Origin: JAJRXR01 sp041402005
Lineage (GTDB): Bacteria > Planctomycetota > Phycisphaerae > Phycisphaerales > UBA1924
Length of the DNA: 64,000 nt
Direction: 5' to 3'
NCBI GenBank assembly: GCA_041402005.1
Contig: JAWKTB010000007.1
Coordinates: forward strand, 186,001-250,000
The number at the start of each line of letters is the position of its first letter. Position 1 is the first letter of the stretch. Positions 51,392-60,768 of the stretch are shown in pieces. The notes beneath the pieces are model-generated. The model worked only from the letters and a program-made list of their open reading frames with translations. It was not told where the DNA came from and made no database searches. Both the position numbers and the translations under genes were made by a program.

Positions 51392-53782
51392 ATGCCGACC
51401 GGGTCTCCGCGTGATCTTCACGTGCCCTCCGCTGCCGGGCTGCTGGCGGTCGCCGTGGTGGCCGCCGCCGGGGGCGTGGATCACCCGATCTTCTACCCGC
51501 AGATCCATCTCACCGGCGATGACCCACGCATCCTTGGCGCCCCCGACCTGAACGCGGACGGCGCCCCCGACCTGGTCACGCTCGACGAAGACGATGGCAC
51601 GATCACCGCCCTGCTCGGTGACGGCGCCGGCAACTTCCCGATCAGGGTTCAGAGCGATTCACACGGCGAGCGCTGGGCGGTGCTCGCCGAACTGACGGGC
51701 GACGGCGTGCTCGACGTCGCCACGCTCGATGGCGTCGGCGAGGTCAGCGTCCTTGCCGGTGATGGCGCCGGGCGTTTCGAGCGTGTTGCCGAGATCGAGA
51801 CGGGCGCGCCCGCGGACCGTCTGACGGCGGGTGACGTCGACGGGGATGGGATCACCGACGTGATCGTGACGGACGCGTTCTCGATCCCCCTCGTGATCCG
51901 CGGGCTCGGGGGCGGCGCGTTCGGGGCGCCGACGACGATCAACGCGATCGCGAAATCTTTGGAGGTTCACGTCGCTCTTGTCAACGACGACACGATGCCC
52001 GACCTGATCAGCCTGAACGACATCGATGGGCTCGTCGAGGTCTACCTGGGTGTTGGTGGCGGCTCGTTCGTGGCTGGTGGCGCCCACGACCCCGAGCTTC
52101 CGGAGGAGCCGACCGGTCTCGCCCTCGCGGATCTGGACGGGGACGGCGATCTGGACCTCGTGGTCGGCGAGGGCCTCTGCCAGCTCGACGGGGCACTCCT
52201 GGCGGTCATGCTCGGCGATGGCATGGGAGGCTTCGGCCCGCCGTCGCATTACCCGGGCGCGGGGAGCACGGACCTGCTCATCGTCCGTGATATTGATCGC
52301 GACGGCGCGCTCGATATCGCCGCGTCCGGGTGCGGGGGTTTCCGCATCCTCCTCGGGGCTGGCGACGGGACGTTCACGCCGGCAGACGACGGCTTTGTCA
52401 CCTTCCTCGACGACGCCGTCGCCCTGGCCGACTTCGACGGCGATGGCCTGGACGAGCTGGCGCGCCGGCACGTGCACGGCGTCTCGATCCTCGACGGCCC
52501 GGGGGACGGGACCTTCCTGCCCGAGTACGTCATCCGAACCGATCGTGACAGCGACCCGGACAACGCGCTCATCACCGACATGAATGCGGACGGGGTCCCG
52601 GACGTGGTGAGCATCGGGCACTCGATCTATGAGGTCTACCTCGGCGATGGCCACGGCGCGTACACGTACCTGAACGAGTTCGTGAACTTCTTTGACGACG
52701 ACCCCGCGTTCGCGATCGCTCGCTTCGATGCGGATCAGATCCCGGACGCCGCGGCGACTCGCTTCGGCGAAGCCCCGAACGAGGAAATCCGATGCCTTCT
52801 GCGTGACGGCGTCGGAGGTCTCCAGTACGCGCCCTCCGGCACGCCGGTCGGTGAGGAGACGGGACCCGTAGTCGCCGGCGACTTCAACGGCGATGGGCTC
52901 AAGGACGTCGTCATCATCAACGGCCAAGCCGGCACGTTCGATCAGCTCGGCCAGATCGGCGTGCTGCTCGGGCGAGGCGACGGGACGTTCGACCCTGTCG
53001 TGTGGTTCGAGGACGAGTTCGCGCCGCCGATTCGTGTTGTTCACGACGTCAATGCGGATGGAGCCGATGACCTGCTGGTCGGTCGTGCCGAGGCGGACGG
53101 GCAGTTCGCCCTCCTCTTTGGATTCGATGGAGTGGAGTTTGAGTTTCAAGACATCGACTACCCGACTGGATTCGGCGACGTCCTGGCCTTCGACGCCGCG
53201 GATTTGAACGCGGACGGCGCCGTCGACGTCGTGTTCTCGCTTGAGGATTCGAGAGCGCTGTACTACCGTCTTGGCGCCAGCGACGACGGCTACATGCACT
53301 TTTCCGAACTCTCGAAACTCGCGCTGGAAGGAGACGGCGGCCCGGACGCACTGCTCCTGAACGATGTGGACGCCGACGACGCGATCGACGTGGTGATGTC
53401 ACGCGACGGGATGATTGAAGTCCTGCGAGGTGACGGAGCCGGGTACTTCACGCATGCCGGCTATTACCCGGGCACGGAGCGGCGGTCGGGCCCGGGCCTC
53501 CGCGGCATCGGCGTCGGCGACCTCGACGGAGACGGGCTCGAAGAGCTCGCCATCGGGGCATTCTTCTCGCATCTGCGGCTCTTGCGAAACATCTCGGCGA
53601 CGTCTGCGCCATGCCCCGCGGACTTTACGGGTGACGGGCTGCTCGACTATTCGGACGTCCTTGCCTTCATCGTCGCCTTCGCCACCGGCGACCCCGGCGC
53701 CGACCTCGCCGAGCCCTTCGGCTCGTTCAACTTCCTGGACGTCTTCGTCTTCCTGGGAGAGTTTGCCTCCGGCTGCCCCTGA
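51392..53782 (+). CDS. Secreted FG-GAP/VCBS repeat protein with dockerin-like C-terminus
   Basis: 796-aa exported protein. The signal sequence is AAGLLAVAVVAAAGG. Residues ~45-735 are about a dozen FG-GAP/VCBS repeats with Asp-rich loops (DLNADGAPDLV, DVDGDGITDVI, DLDGDGDLDLV, DFNGDGLKDVV, DLDGDGLEELA), expected to fold as a calcium-binding beta propeller. The last ~60 residues (CPADFTGDGLLDYSDVLAFIVAF... FNFLDVFVFLGEFASGCP) are a duplicated dockerin-like module ending in GCP, which I take to be the Phycisphaerae GC-type dockerin, possibly for surface anchoring or complex assembly. A TATGCT promoter and structured leader lie upstream. Divergent from the APC permease. Confidence 0.85.
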   Translation: MPTGSPRDLHVPSAAGLLAVAVVAAAGGVDHPIFYPQIHLTGDDPRILGAPDLNADGAPDLVTLDEDDGTITALLGDGAGNFPIRVQSDSHGERWAVLAELTGDGVLDVATLDGVGEVSVLAGDGAGRFERVAEIETGAPADRLTAGDVDGDGITDVIVTDAFSIPLVIRGLGGGAFGAPTTINAIAKSLEVHVALVNDDTMPDLISLNDIDGLVEVYLGVGGGSFVAGGAHDPELPEEPTGLALADLDGDGDLDLVVGEGLCQLDGALLAVMLGDGMGGFGPPSHYPGAGSTDLLIVRDIDRDGALDIAASGCGGFRILLGAGDGTFTPADDGFVTFLDDAVALADFDGDGLDELARRHVHGVSILDGPGDGTFLPEYVIRTDRDSDPDNALITDMNADGVPDVVSIGHSIYEVYLGDGHGAYTYLNEFVNFFDDDPAFAIARFDADQIPDAAATRFGEAPNEEIRCLLRDGVGGLQYAPSGTPVGEETGPVVAGDFNGDGLKDVVIINGQAGTFDQLGQIGVLLGRGDGTFDPVVWFEDEFAPPIRVVHDVNADGADDLLVGRAEADGQFALLFGFDGVEFEFQDIDYPTGFGDVLAFDAADLNADGAVDVVFSLEDSRALYYRLGASDDGYMHFSELSKLALEGDGGPDALLLNDVDADDAIDVVMSRDGMIEVLRGDGAGYFTHAGYYPGTERRSGPGLRGIGVGDLDGDGLEELAIGAFFSHLRLLRNISATSAPCPADFTGDGLLDYSDVLAFIVAFATGDPGADLAEPFGSFNFLDVFVFLGEFASGCP

Positions 53783-53817
53783 ACCCGGCCCGGGCTCGTG
53801 CGTACCATTCCCTCGGC
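53782..53817 (+). promoter_or_regulatory. Promoter-like segment upstream of ssrA, shared with the queD region
   Basis: AACCCGG, 14 nt, TACCAT (53803-53808), TCCCTCGGC. It matches 3406-3441 closely, including the spacer core CGGGCTCGT. A small hairpin GGCCGA/TCGGCC (53815-53830) follows before the tmRNA gene. Confidence 0.4.
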
Positions 53818-53841
53818 CGATCCTTCGGCCATTGACAAGTT

Positions 53842-54191
53842 GGGGCCGAAAATGGCATCGACCGGGCAGGGAAGGCTTGGCGTGGCGTGTCGAGGGGCGT
53901 GCTGGCCTCGTAAAAAGCACGCACACTTGATAACTGCCAACACGCAGTTTGCCCTGGCGGCCTGAGAAGGCCGTCGATCCTCCGCCTGACGCCCGATGGG
54001 GCGGGGGATCACGATCATCGGGCTGGTCCGCGCGTGGCGCCGCTTGGCGCGCGGACGAGAAAACTCAAGCGGCTGGTCCGAACGGGAGGGCGTCGGCGCC
54101 CGCCCCGAGGACGAGATCAAACCACCGACTACACACGTAGAGGCGCCCTGCTGACTGTCCCGGCACGGGGGTTCGAATCCCCCCGGCTCCA
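53842..54191 (+). ncRNA. ssrA: Transfer-messenger RNA (tmRNA)
   Basis: About 350 nt. The 5' end GGGGCCG (53842-53848) pairs with CGGCTCC (54184-54190), with one G-U, to form the tRNA-like acceptor stem. The T-arm is GGGGG TTCGAAT CCCCC. The tag frame at 53936-53965 reads ANTQFALAA then TGA, the ALAA end being the standard degradation signal for proteases such as ClpXP. No CCA is encoded, so it must be added. The tmRNA rescues stalled ribosomes together with SmpB. Its last 26 nt recur at 63451-63476. Confidence 0.93.
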
Positions 54192-54193
54192 TT
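54166..54193 (+). mobile_element. Left attachment-site repeat (ssrA 3' end)
   Basis: 28-nt segment covering the 3' end of ssrA plus TT, repeated exactly at 63451-63478. This is the expected left core site of an element integrated at the tmRNA gene. Two TCTGTGCCTG/TTTGTGCCTG repeats lie 170-200 nt inside (54361-54391). Confidence 0.65.
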
Positions 54194-54484
54194 GAACGGA
54201 TCTGCATACGTTTGTTCTGCAGGTAGATACGACGGCGACAAAGCATGCAGCCGGGGGGATGCGCGCGATTCGTACTACAGGTGAGGTGATCTCGCGTACC
54301 GTCTGCAAGCCGTTTCAATCAGCGATTTGTGGCGCCGAATCGAGCTTTGAGCATTCGGAATCTGTGCCTGGCGGCGCAGAGTTTGTGCCTGTCGTCGTGC
54401 AGCATTCCAGGCATTCGAATCACTGAGCCCGGGCGGAGACCGCCCACCTATTTGGGCAGACGCCAGCCAACGAGAGGTCATCGG

Positions 54485-54535
54485 CGCATCGGGTTCATGA
54501 CCCGGAGGTTGCAGGTTCGAATCCTGTCCCACGAT
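54485..54535 (+). pseudogene. tRNA-Met-like 3' half
   Basis: Anticodon arm TCGGG TTCATGA CCCGG (anticodon CAT) and T-arm GCAGG TTCGAAT CCTGT are intact, followed by CCCACGA. The D-arm and 5' acceptor strand upstream do not fold as a tRNA. It looks like a 3' fragment left by integration. A degenerate relative lies at 63078-63112. The remaining 54194-54484 and 54536-54619 sequence shows no gene. Confidence 0.5.
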
Positions 54536-54619
54536 CGAGGGCAAAGCGCGCCCCGCGAGCGTCTGTCGGGGCGGCGTCGTGGGGTGGGGACGCGCATGAT
54601 TGGTTCGCCCGGTCGGGGT

Positions 54620-57121
54620 TCACGGATCTCCGCCGCCGTCGGCGACGGTTCGCCAGTGTGACGCGTCGTCGGGGCGATCGATCGTCTCGTAGAGAGTGGC
54701 GAGGTTGCCAGCGACCTCGCGGACGTGGGGATGCCCTTGGCCGAGTGTCTTGAGAAGGTGGTCGTGGGCGGCGAGCAGCGTCTGCTCCGCGTCGTCGTAT
54801 CGCTCGAGCCTCGTGAGGCAGCGGCCCTGCATCATTCGGCAGACGCCGGACAAGAAATGGTCGGGGTAGTTGGTGGCGAAGCCGTCGGCGGCCTCGCGGT
54901 AGCCGGTCGCGGCGGAATCGAAGTTCGCGCGGTCGTAGTCGAGCTTGGCGAGATTCATGCGGGTCAGGAGCGTGTCGGAATGATCGGGGCCGAGCGTGCG
55001 TTGCTGGATCTCGAAGGTCTGCACGAGGAGGTCCTCTTCCTCCTCGATCCGCCCGACGTGGCCGTACATCGCGGCGAGGCTGCTGGCGGCCGCGAGCGTC
55101 TTGCGGTGCTCGTCGCCGAAGACCTTGCGGCGGAGGGCGACCGCCTCCTCGACCAGAGCGAGTCCCTCGTCGAAGCGGTCGGCTCGGAAGTAAGTGATGC
55201 CCAGATTGAGCATGGCGAGGATGGTGCGCGGGTCCTCGTTGCCGTAGGTCACCCGGAGGGCGGCCAGCGCTCGCGGGAGGAGCTCCATGGCCTTCTCCCC
55301 GCGGTCGGTGTAGTTGTAGAGGGCGACCAGGTTGTTCATGGTGGTGACGGTGTCGGCGTCGTTCTCGCCGAGGACTCTGGTGCGTCGCTCCAGGGCCTCG
55401 TCGAGGAAGACCTCGGCGTCCTGGTAGCGCCCCTGGCCGAGGAGGGCGGCGCCGAGGTTATTGATCGAGGCCATTGTCTGCTTGTGGTAATTCCCGAGCA
55501 GGCGGCGCTGGGTATCGAGCAGCTCGCGGATCGAGGCTTCCGCGGCCGGGTAGTCGGTGCGGTCGATCAGCAGCGAGTCGAGCTCCATCCTGCACAGCAG
55601 GCTCTGCTCGTCGAGCTCGCCCAGCTCGGCGGTGTACAGCGCGAGTGCGCGTCGGAACTGGACCTCGGCGTCGTCGAGGCGGTTGCTGTGGCGGTAGGCC
55701 CGGCCGAGTGTCTTGCGGAGGTTGGCTTCGACCAAGGGTGAGTTGTCGAAGCGTCCCTCGATGCGGGCGGCGGCGCGGTCGATGGCCTCCAGGAGCGTGA
55801 TCTGACGCTCCGGCTCGAGGTCGGGGTCTGTCAGCTCGACGATGTCCTCGATGAGAAACGCGTTGATGGCTGAGGCGATCTGCTGTTGCTGGAGCGACTC
55901 GGAGAGGGCGTGGGTCTGGCCGATGGCGAAGACGGTGGCGAACGAGGCCCCGGCGGCGAGGGCGAGGACGGCGGCCGAAAGACCCGCGACCAGGGCTCGG
56001 TTGCGACGGGCGAAGCGGGAGAGCTGGTAGAGCGTGGTCGCGGGGCGGGCGGTGATGGGCTCGGCGTTGAGGTAGTGGCGAATGTCGGCGGCGAGGTCTG
56101 CGGGGGACTGGTACCGGCGGGCCGGGTCCTTGTCGAGGGCCTTGCGGACGATCGTCTCGAGATCACCCCGGTAGCTCCTGTTGATCGTGGTGAGCGAGGT
56201 GGGCTCCTGCTCGGCGATGACCCTGGCGGCGGCGGGGATGAGGAGGTCCTCGAGGTCGTAGGGAAGACGATCGGCGAGGAGCTCGTAGAGGACGACGCCC
56301 AGGGCGTAGACGTCCGAGCGGGTGTCGATGTCGGCGGCTCGCCCGAGGATCTGCTCGGGGCTCATGTAGGCGAGCGTGCCGATGAGGCGCCCGTGCCCGG
56401 TGTGGAGGGTGGAGGCCTGGAGGTCGGCCTCGGTGGCGCGGGCGACGCCGAAGTCGAGGATCTTGGGCTGACCATCGGCGTCGACGAGGATGTTAGCGGG
56501 CTTGAGGTCGCGGTGGATGACACCGCGCAAGTGGGCGTGGTTCACGGCGTCGCAGATGCGCGCGAGCATGTCGAGCCGGGTCCGGGTGTCGAGCGCATGA
56601 TCACGGGCATACTTGAGGAGCGGGGCGCCGTCGATGTACTCCATGGCGAGGTAGGGCCAGGAGCCGGTGGCGTCTTCGTACGTGCCGGCCTCGTAGATCT
56701 GCGCGATGTTGGGGTGGTGGAGGCGGCCGAGCAGGGCGCCCTCGAGCTCGAAGCGCTTGAGCATCTCGGGGGTGACGAGGCCCGGGCGGATGACCTTGAT
56801 GGCGACGTCGCGTCGGGGGTTGTCCTGCTCGGCGAGGTAGACCACGCCCATGCCTCCGAGGGCGATGCGGCGTTTGATCGTGTACCGTCCGATCTTGGCG
56901 GGCATGGCGCCGGCGGGCTCCGCGAGCGTGTCGGGCGTGATGACGGAGGCGGCAAGGATGCCGTCGGCGGTCTCGTGCTCGGTCAGGAGGCGGCGCACCT
57001 CCTCGACAACGTCCGGGGCGGCGCCCGAGCTTGATACGAGGGCCTCCCGCCCGGCGGCGTCGAGCGGGAGCGCCGCCTTGAAGAGTTCGGCCACCTGCTC
57101 GAGACGTTCCTTCTCGCTCAT
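54620..57121 (-). CDS. Membrane Ser/Thr protein kinase with TPR domain
   Basis: 833-aa kinase of the PknB/Stk type. Kinase domain ~77-340: IALGGMGVVYLAEQ loop, VAIK (Lys109), HRDLKPAN (Asp205), DFG (Asp223), and MSPEQ. An N-terminal ~70-residue helical region precedes it. One TM helix (LVAGLSAAVLALAAGASFATVFAIG, ~378-402) is followed by a periplasmic TPR array of about nine repeats of the Kinesin-light-chain type (TMASINNLGAALLGQGRYQDAEVFLDEALERR). It overlaps the sigma factor gene by 4 nt. Such ECF-kinase pairs are typical of planctomycetes; the kinase probably controls the sigma factor (inference). Confidence 0.92.
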   Translation of the reverse strand: MSEKERLEQVAELFKAALPLDAAGREALVSSSGAAPDVVEEVRRLLTEHETADGILAASVITPDTLAEPAGAMPAKIGRYTIKRRIALGGMGVVYLAEQDNPRRDVAIKVIRPGLVTPEMLKRFELEGALLGRLHHPNIAQIYEAGTYEDATGSWPYLAMEYIDGAPLLKYARDHALDTRTRLDMLARICDAVNHAHLRGVIHRDLKPANILVDADGQPKILDFGVARATEADLQASTLHTGHGRLIGTLAYMSPEQILGRAADIDTRSDVYALGVVLYELLADRLPYDLEDLLIPAAARVIAEQEPTSLTTINRSYRGDLETIVRKALDKDPARRYQSPADLAADIRHYLNAEPITARPATTLYQLSRFARRNRALVAGLSAAVLALAAGASFATVFAIGQTHALSESLQQQQIASAINAFLIEDIVELTDPDLEPERQITLLEAIDRAAARIEGRFDNSPLVEANLRKTLGRAYRHSNRLDDAEVQFRRALALYTAELGELDEQSLLCRMELDSLLIDRTDYPAAEASIRELLDTQRRLLGNYHKQTMASINNLGAALLGQGRYQDAEVFLDEALERRTRVLGENDADTVTTMNNLVALYNYTDRGEKAMELLPRALAALRVTYGNEDPRTILAMLNLGITYFRADRFDEGLALVEEAVALRRKVFGDEHRKTLAAASSLAAMYGHVGRIEEEEDLLVQTFEIQQRTLGPDHSDTLLTRMNLAKLDYDRANFDSAATGYREAADGFATNYPDHFLSGVCRMMQGRCLTRLERYDDAEQTLLAAHDHLLKTLGQGHPHVREVAGNLATLYETIDRPDDASHWRTVADGGGDP

Positions 57122-57678
57122 GCTTCCCCGTTGCGGAGTCGATCGCGGAGCCAGGCTCGGGCGAAGTACCAGTCAGCCTCGGCGGTCTTGGGGGACATAC
57201 CGAGCCGCTCGGCCGCCTCGGTGCACGTCAGGCCGCCGAAGAATCGGAGCTCGACGAGCTTGGCCTTTCTGCTGTCGAGCTCGGCGAGCTTGTTCATCGC
57301 CTCGTCGAGGGCGATGAGTTCGACGTCGCGGTCGGGCGTGGCGGCCATATTAGGTGAGAGTGTCACACGCAGGCGACCACCACCCCGCTTCTGCGTGGCG
57401 CGCCTCCTGGCGTGATCGACCAGGATCTGGCGCATGACGTTGGCCGCGATGGTCTGGAAGTGGGTCTGGCTCCTCCAGCGCCCCGCGCCCGCGCCCTGGG
57501 CGAGCTTGAGGTAGGCCTCGTTGACCAGGGCGGTGGGCTGGAGGGAGTGGTTGGCCCGCTCGGCTCGGAGGTACACCGCGGCCAGGCCCCGGAGCGTCGC
57601 GTAGATCTCCCGCTCGTCGGGGAGCGTGCCGCGATCGCCCGAGGGCTCGGCGTTCGTGGGCTCGTGCGCGGTCTTCAT
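57118..57678 (-). CDS. ECF-type RNA polymerase sigma factor
   Basis: 186-aa sigma factor of the planctomycete ECF group (TIGR02999-like). Region 2 reads LRGLAAVYLRAERANHSLQPTALVNEAYLKL and THFQTIAANVMRQILVDHARRR; region 4 reads ALDEAMNKLAELDSRKAKLVELRFFGGLTCTEAAERLGMSPKTAEADW, a helix-turn-helix for the -35 element. I chose ATG 57678; another in-frame ATG 69 nt upstream would add a Ser/Lys-rich leader. The stop overlaps the kinase ATG, so the two are coupled. A GGAGG-N5-CCTCC palindrome lies upstream, near 57713-57727, in the divergent spacer. Confidence 0.9.
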   Translation of the reverse strand: MKTAHEPTNAEPSGDRGTLPDEREIYATLRGLAAVYLRAERANHSLQPTALVNEAYLKLAQGAGAGRWRSQTHFQTIAANVMRQILVDHARRRATQKRGGGRLRVTLSPNMAATPDRDVELIALDEAMNKLAELDSRKAKLVELRFFGGLTCTEAAERLGMSPKTAEADWYFARAWLRDRLRNGEA

Positions 57679-57871
57679 GGGCGGTCCCAGCGACTTTTTG
57701 AAATTTCGATAGGAGGCGTGCCCTCCATTCTCGCTTGGAGAGGCCATGGGGGCAAGGGCCTGGGGCGCGGACGGGGGGTTCCGCCCGCGGCGTGGGCGTG
57801 AGGTCCCCCAGGATCGCACGTCGTGAGGGCGGTGGCGGTGGGCGAGAGACCGCCTGGACAGGGAGCTTGTG

Positions 57872-59161
57872 ATGCGTCGCATGGGCCTGCTGATGATTGC
57901 CGTGCTGCTGGCGGTTGCGGCGAGGACACACGCGCAGACCGACACGGCGTTCACGTACCAGGGAGAGCTGCGCAAGTCCGGCGAGCCCGTGAACGGGACG
58001 GCGGACCTGCGGTTCCAGCTGTACATCACCGGCGGGGGCTCGATCGGGCTCCCGCAGACACTGACCAATGTGCCGGTCACGGACGGGCGGTTCAGCGTGG
58101 AGCTGGACTTCGGAGCGACGGCGTTCAACCTGTTCCTCGGGGTCCCGCGCGAGCTTGCGATCGAGGTCCGCTCCCCGGCGGGGGTGGGCACGTACACGGC
58201 GTTGACGCCGCGACAGCAGGTGTCCCGGGCGCCGTACTCGATCCAGACGCGTGGGCTGTACGCGGACGACAACCTCAACATCGGCATCGGGCTCTCGACG
58301 CCCGAGGCGCCACTGCACGTGCAGGAGGGGTCGGCGGGCGCGGTGACGGCGCAGGCCGACTCGAGCGCGGTGTTCGAGCGGTCGAGCAAGAACTTCGTGA
58401 GCCTGCTGTCGCCGAGCTCGTACTCGCGGGGCTTCCTGTTCGGCGATCCATCGGACATCGCCAACGGGGCGATCGTGTTCAACGATACGCAGACGCCGAA
58501 CGGGTTCCAGTTCCGGGTGGGGGGAAACACGACGCGCATGGTGATCGAGAGCGACGGGACGGTCGGCGTCGGCACGATTGCGCCCCTTTCCAATGCGAGG
58601 ATGACCGTGACGGGGAATGTCGGGGAGAGCGCCGTGCACGCGCTGTCCTCGCACGCGTCCGTACCGACGCTTGTGGCGAGCAATCTGGACCAGGGGTACG
58701 CGCTGCAGATCGAGGGGCTGGGGCACGTGCTGGGCGGGACGGGCGGGGTGATGCTGGTCGGATCCGAGTCTGGCTTGAACCTCGGCATCGACACGAACGA
58801 GATCGCGGCTCGCAATAACGGCCAGCCATCATCGCTCTACCTCAACTACGACGGCGGCAACGTCTACATGGGCGCTGCGCGCATCAAGCCTGCGCTCGCC
58901 TACGGCACGGTCAGCAGCAGTGGCGCTCTCGTGTCGAGCTCCCCCAACGTGCAGTCCGTGCAGCACCCGGACACGGGCGATTATTACATCTCCATCAGCG
59001 GCGGGTTCGCGGCTGGCGACGTCTTCCTCGTCACTCCGGAGGTCGGCTTCGTGGGGGCGGGCGCGCTGCTGGACTCCACCTCGATGTACGTGTCCGCATG
59101 GAATAGCGCCACCGATGAAAAGACAAATATCAGGTTCAGCTTCGTCGTATACCGCCCATGA
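57872..59161 (+). CDS. Secreted fibre-like protein, paralog 1
   Basis: 429-aa exported protein with signal peptide ending RTHAQ. A conserved N-terminal domain (~25-125: FTYQGELRKSGEPVNGTADLRFQLY...FSVELDFGATAFN...RQQVSRAPYSIQTRGLY) is shared with the next gene. A repetitive beta-rich part follows, with tail-fibre-like motifs (LNIGIGLSTPEAPLHVQ, GTVGVGTIAPLSNARMTV). No intramolecular chaperone or catalytic domain is seen. GGGAGC lies before ATG 57872, with a GTG directly before it. It diverges from the sigma factor, so that factor may control it. Probably a surface-exposed fibre or adhesin. Confidence 0.75.
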   Translation: MRRMGLLMIAVLLAVAARTHAQTDTAFTYQGELRKSGEPVNGTADLRFQLYITGGGSIGLPQTLTNVPVTDGRFSVELDFGATAFNLFLGVPRELAIEVRSPAGVGTYTALTPRQQVSRAPYSIQTRGLYADDNLNIGIGLSTPEAPLHVQEGSAGAVTAQADSSAVFERSSKNFVSLLSPSSYSRGFLFGDPSDIANGAIVFNDTQTPNGFQFRVGGNTTRMVIESDGTVGVGTIAPLSNARMTVTGNVGESAVHALSSHASVPTLVASNLDQGYALQIEGLGHVLGGTGGVMLVGSESGLNLGIDTNEIAARNNGQPSSLYLNYDGGNVYMGAARIKPALAYGTVSSSGALVSSSPNVQSVQHPDTGDYYISISGGFAAGDVFLVTPEVGFVGAGALLDSTSMYVSAWNSATDEKTNIRFSFVVYRP

Positions 59162-59219
59162 AGTCCCGGCGACATCGTCGCTGAATGGACAGATCCAGAC
59201 CACTTGCTCGGAGAGAACC

Positions 59220-60728
59220 ATGTGCTCGATCATTTCACGAAACGTGCTCGCCACTGTCGCGGCCTGCCTCCTCGCGGGCGGCCTCGTCGCGCGGGCGCCG
59301 GCCCAGGCGGACACCGTCTTCACGTACCAGGGGAGCCTGAAGAATGCGGGCTCGCCCGCGAACGGCTCGTTCACGATGACGTTCCGCCTGTTCGCGGCCG
59401 CGTCGGGCGGGTCGCCATTGGCCACGTACAACGCGGGCTCGGTCCAGGTCTCGAACGGCGTGTTCTCGGCGGAGCTGGACTTTGGCGCCAACACGTTCAA
59501 CGGCGCCGACCGGTGGCTGGAGATCGTGGTCAACGGGACAACGCTGGCCCCGCGCCAGGCGGTGACGCACACGCCCTACGCGATCCAGACGCGCGGACTG
59601 TTCGTCAACCAGGACGGGAACGTCGGCATCGGTGGGACGCTCGCCACGGAGCTTCTGACGCTCCGGTCGGACGACGCGAACGTGCTGTTGCTGTCACAGG
59701 GCAACGACTTCGGGCCCAAGCTGCTGATGCGGAACACGGCGAGCGGGCTGACGACGGGGCATGGCACGATCAGCTTCGAGGACACAAACGTCCTGGCGAC
59801 GATCGGGTACACCAAGTCGAGCAACCACGCGGACGGGATTCAGTTTTCGACCGCGTCCGGCCTGAGCATGAAGGTCACGGACTCGGGCCTGGTCGGGATC
59901 GGCGGCGAACTCGACCCGCTGGCGACGCTGCACGTGCGGGCGTCGGACTGGGGCCTACCAACGAGCGCGCTCGTCAACGACGACATCGTCATCGAGGACG
60001 GGGACGCGGTGCTGGGGATCTACAGCGCCAACGCGGGAAGCCGGGGATCGGCGATCGCGCTCGGTGAGGTGAGCGGCGGCGTGCTGACGAACAAATGGGG
60101 AATCGGACGGAACTCCACCAATGGCGGCGGCGCGCTCTACGTGAAGTACGGGTCCAACCCGGACTACAGCGCGAACACGAACATGCTCGTGATCGAGACC
60201 GACGGCGACGCGTACTTCCCCACCGGGAATCTCGGCGTCGGCGCCTCGAACCCGCAGGTGAGACTGCACGTCAACGGCAACGCGCGGGTGAACGTGCTGG
60301 AGGTGCTCGGCGCCGATCTGGCCGAGCGGTTCCCGACCGCGGGGTCGGGGACGATCGAGCCGGGGACGGTCCTGGAGATCGACCCGGAGAACCCGGGCCA
60401 GCTCCGGGTGGCGCGGGGTGAGTACAGCCGCCTGGTCGCCGGCGTGGTCAGCGGCGCGAACGGGCTGCCGGCCGGGACGATCCTCGGGAACCTGGAGGGG
60501 TCGGAGGACGACACGCCGATCGCGCTGTCCGGGCGTGTGTGGGTGCTGTGCGACGCGGCACTCGGGGAGATCCGCCCGGGCGATCTGCTGACGACCTCGG
60601 GCACGCCGGGGCACGCGATGCATGCGTCGGACGAGGCCCGCGCGCCGGGCGCGGTCATCGGCAAGGCGATGACCGATCTCGCCGAGGGAGAGACCGGCCT
60701 GGTGCTGGTGCTCGTCGGTCTCCAGTGA
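59220..60728 (+). CDS. Secreted fibre-like protein, paralog 2
   Basis: 502-aa exported protein, signal peptide ending ARAPAQ. The N-terminal domain (FTYQGSLKNAGSPANGSFTMTFRLF...VFSAELDFGANTFNG...APRQAVTHTPYAIQTRGLF) is homologous to the upstream gene. Fibre-like repeats follow (GNVGIGGTLATELLTL, GLVGIGGELDPLATLHV, GNLGVGASNPQVRLHVNG). The C-terminal ~150 residues (VLEVLGADLAERFP...EPGTVLEIDPENPGQLRVARGEYSRLVAGVVSGANG... HAMHASDEARAPGAVIGKAM) resemble the head domain found at the end of many fibre proteins. GGAGAG lies before ATG 59220. The 58-nt gap suggests one operon. Confidence 0.75.
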   Translation: MCSIISRNVLATVAACLLAGGLVARAPAQADTVFTYQGSLKNAGSPANGSFTMTFRLFAAASGGSPLATYNAGSVQVSNGVFSAELDFGANTFNGADRWLEIVVNGTTLAPRQAVTHTPYAIQTRGLFVNQDGNVGIGGTLATELLTLRSDDANVLLLSQGNDFGPKLLMRNTASGLTTGHGTISFEDTNVLATIGYTKSSNHADGIQFSTASGLSMKVTDSGLVGIGGELDPLATLHVRASDWGLPTSALVNDDIVIEDGDAVLGIYSANAGSRGSAIALGEVSGGVLTNKWGIGRNSTNGGGALYVKYGSNPDYSANTNMLVIETDGDAYFPTGNLGVGASNPQVRLHVNGNARVNVLEVLGADLAERFPTAGSGTIEPGTVLEIDPENPGQLRVARGEYSRLVAGVVSGANGLPAGTILGNLEGSEDDTPIALSGRVWVLCDAALGEIRPGDLLTTSGTPGHAMHASDEARAPGAVIGKAMTDLAEGETGLVLVLVGLQ

Positions 60729-60768
60729 TCAACACCTCTGCACCGGGCGACGCCCGAGGAGAAGCGCG

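Noticed and set aside
54450..54535. Functional initiator tRNA-Met
   Set aside because: Anticodon and T-arms fold, but the D-arm region is too long and unpaired and the acceptor stem has two mismatches, so it is more likely a 3' fragment.
54275..54544. 89-codon minus-strand ORF
   Set aside because: It reads through the tRNA-like fragment antisense (NLQPPGHEPDA type), a familiar spurious translation.
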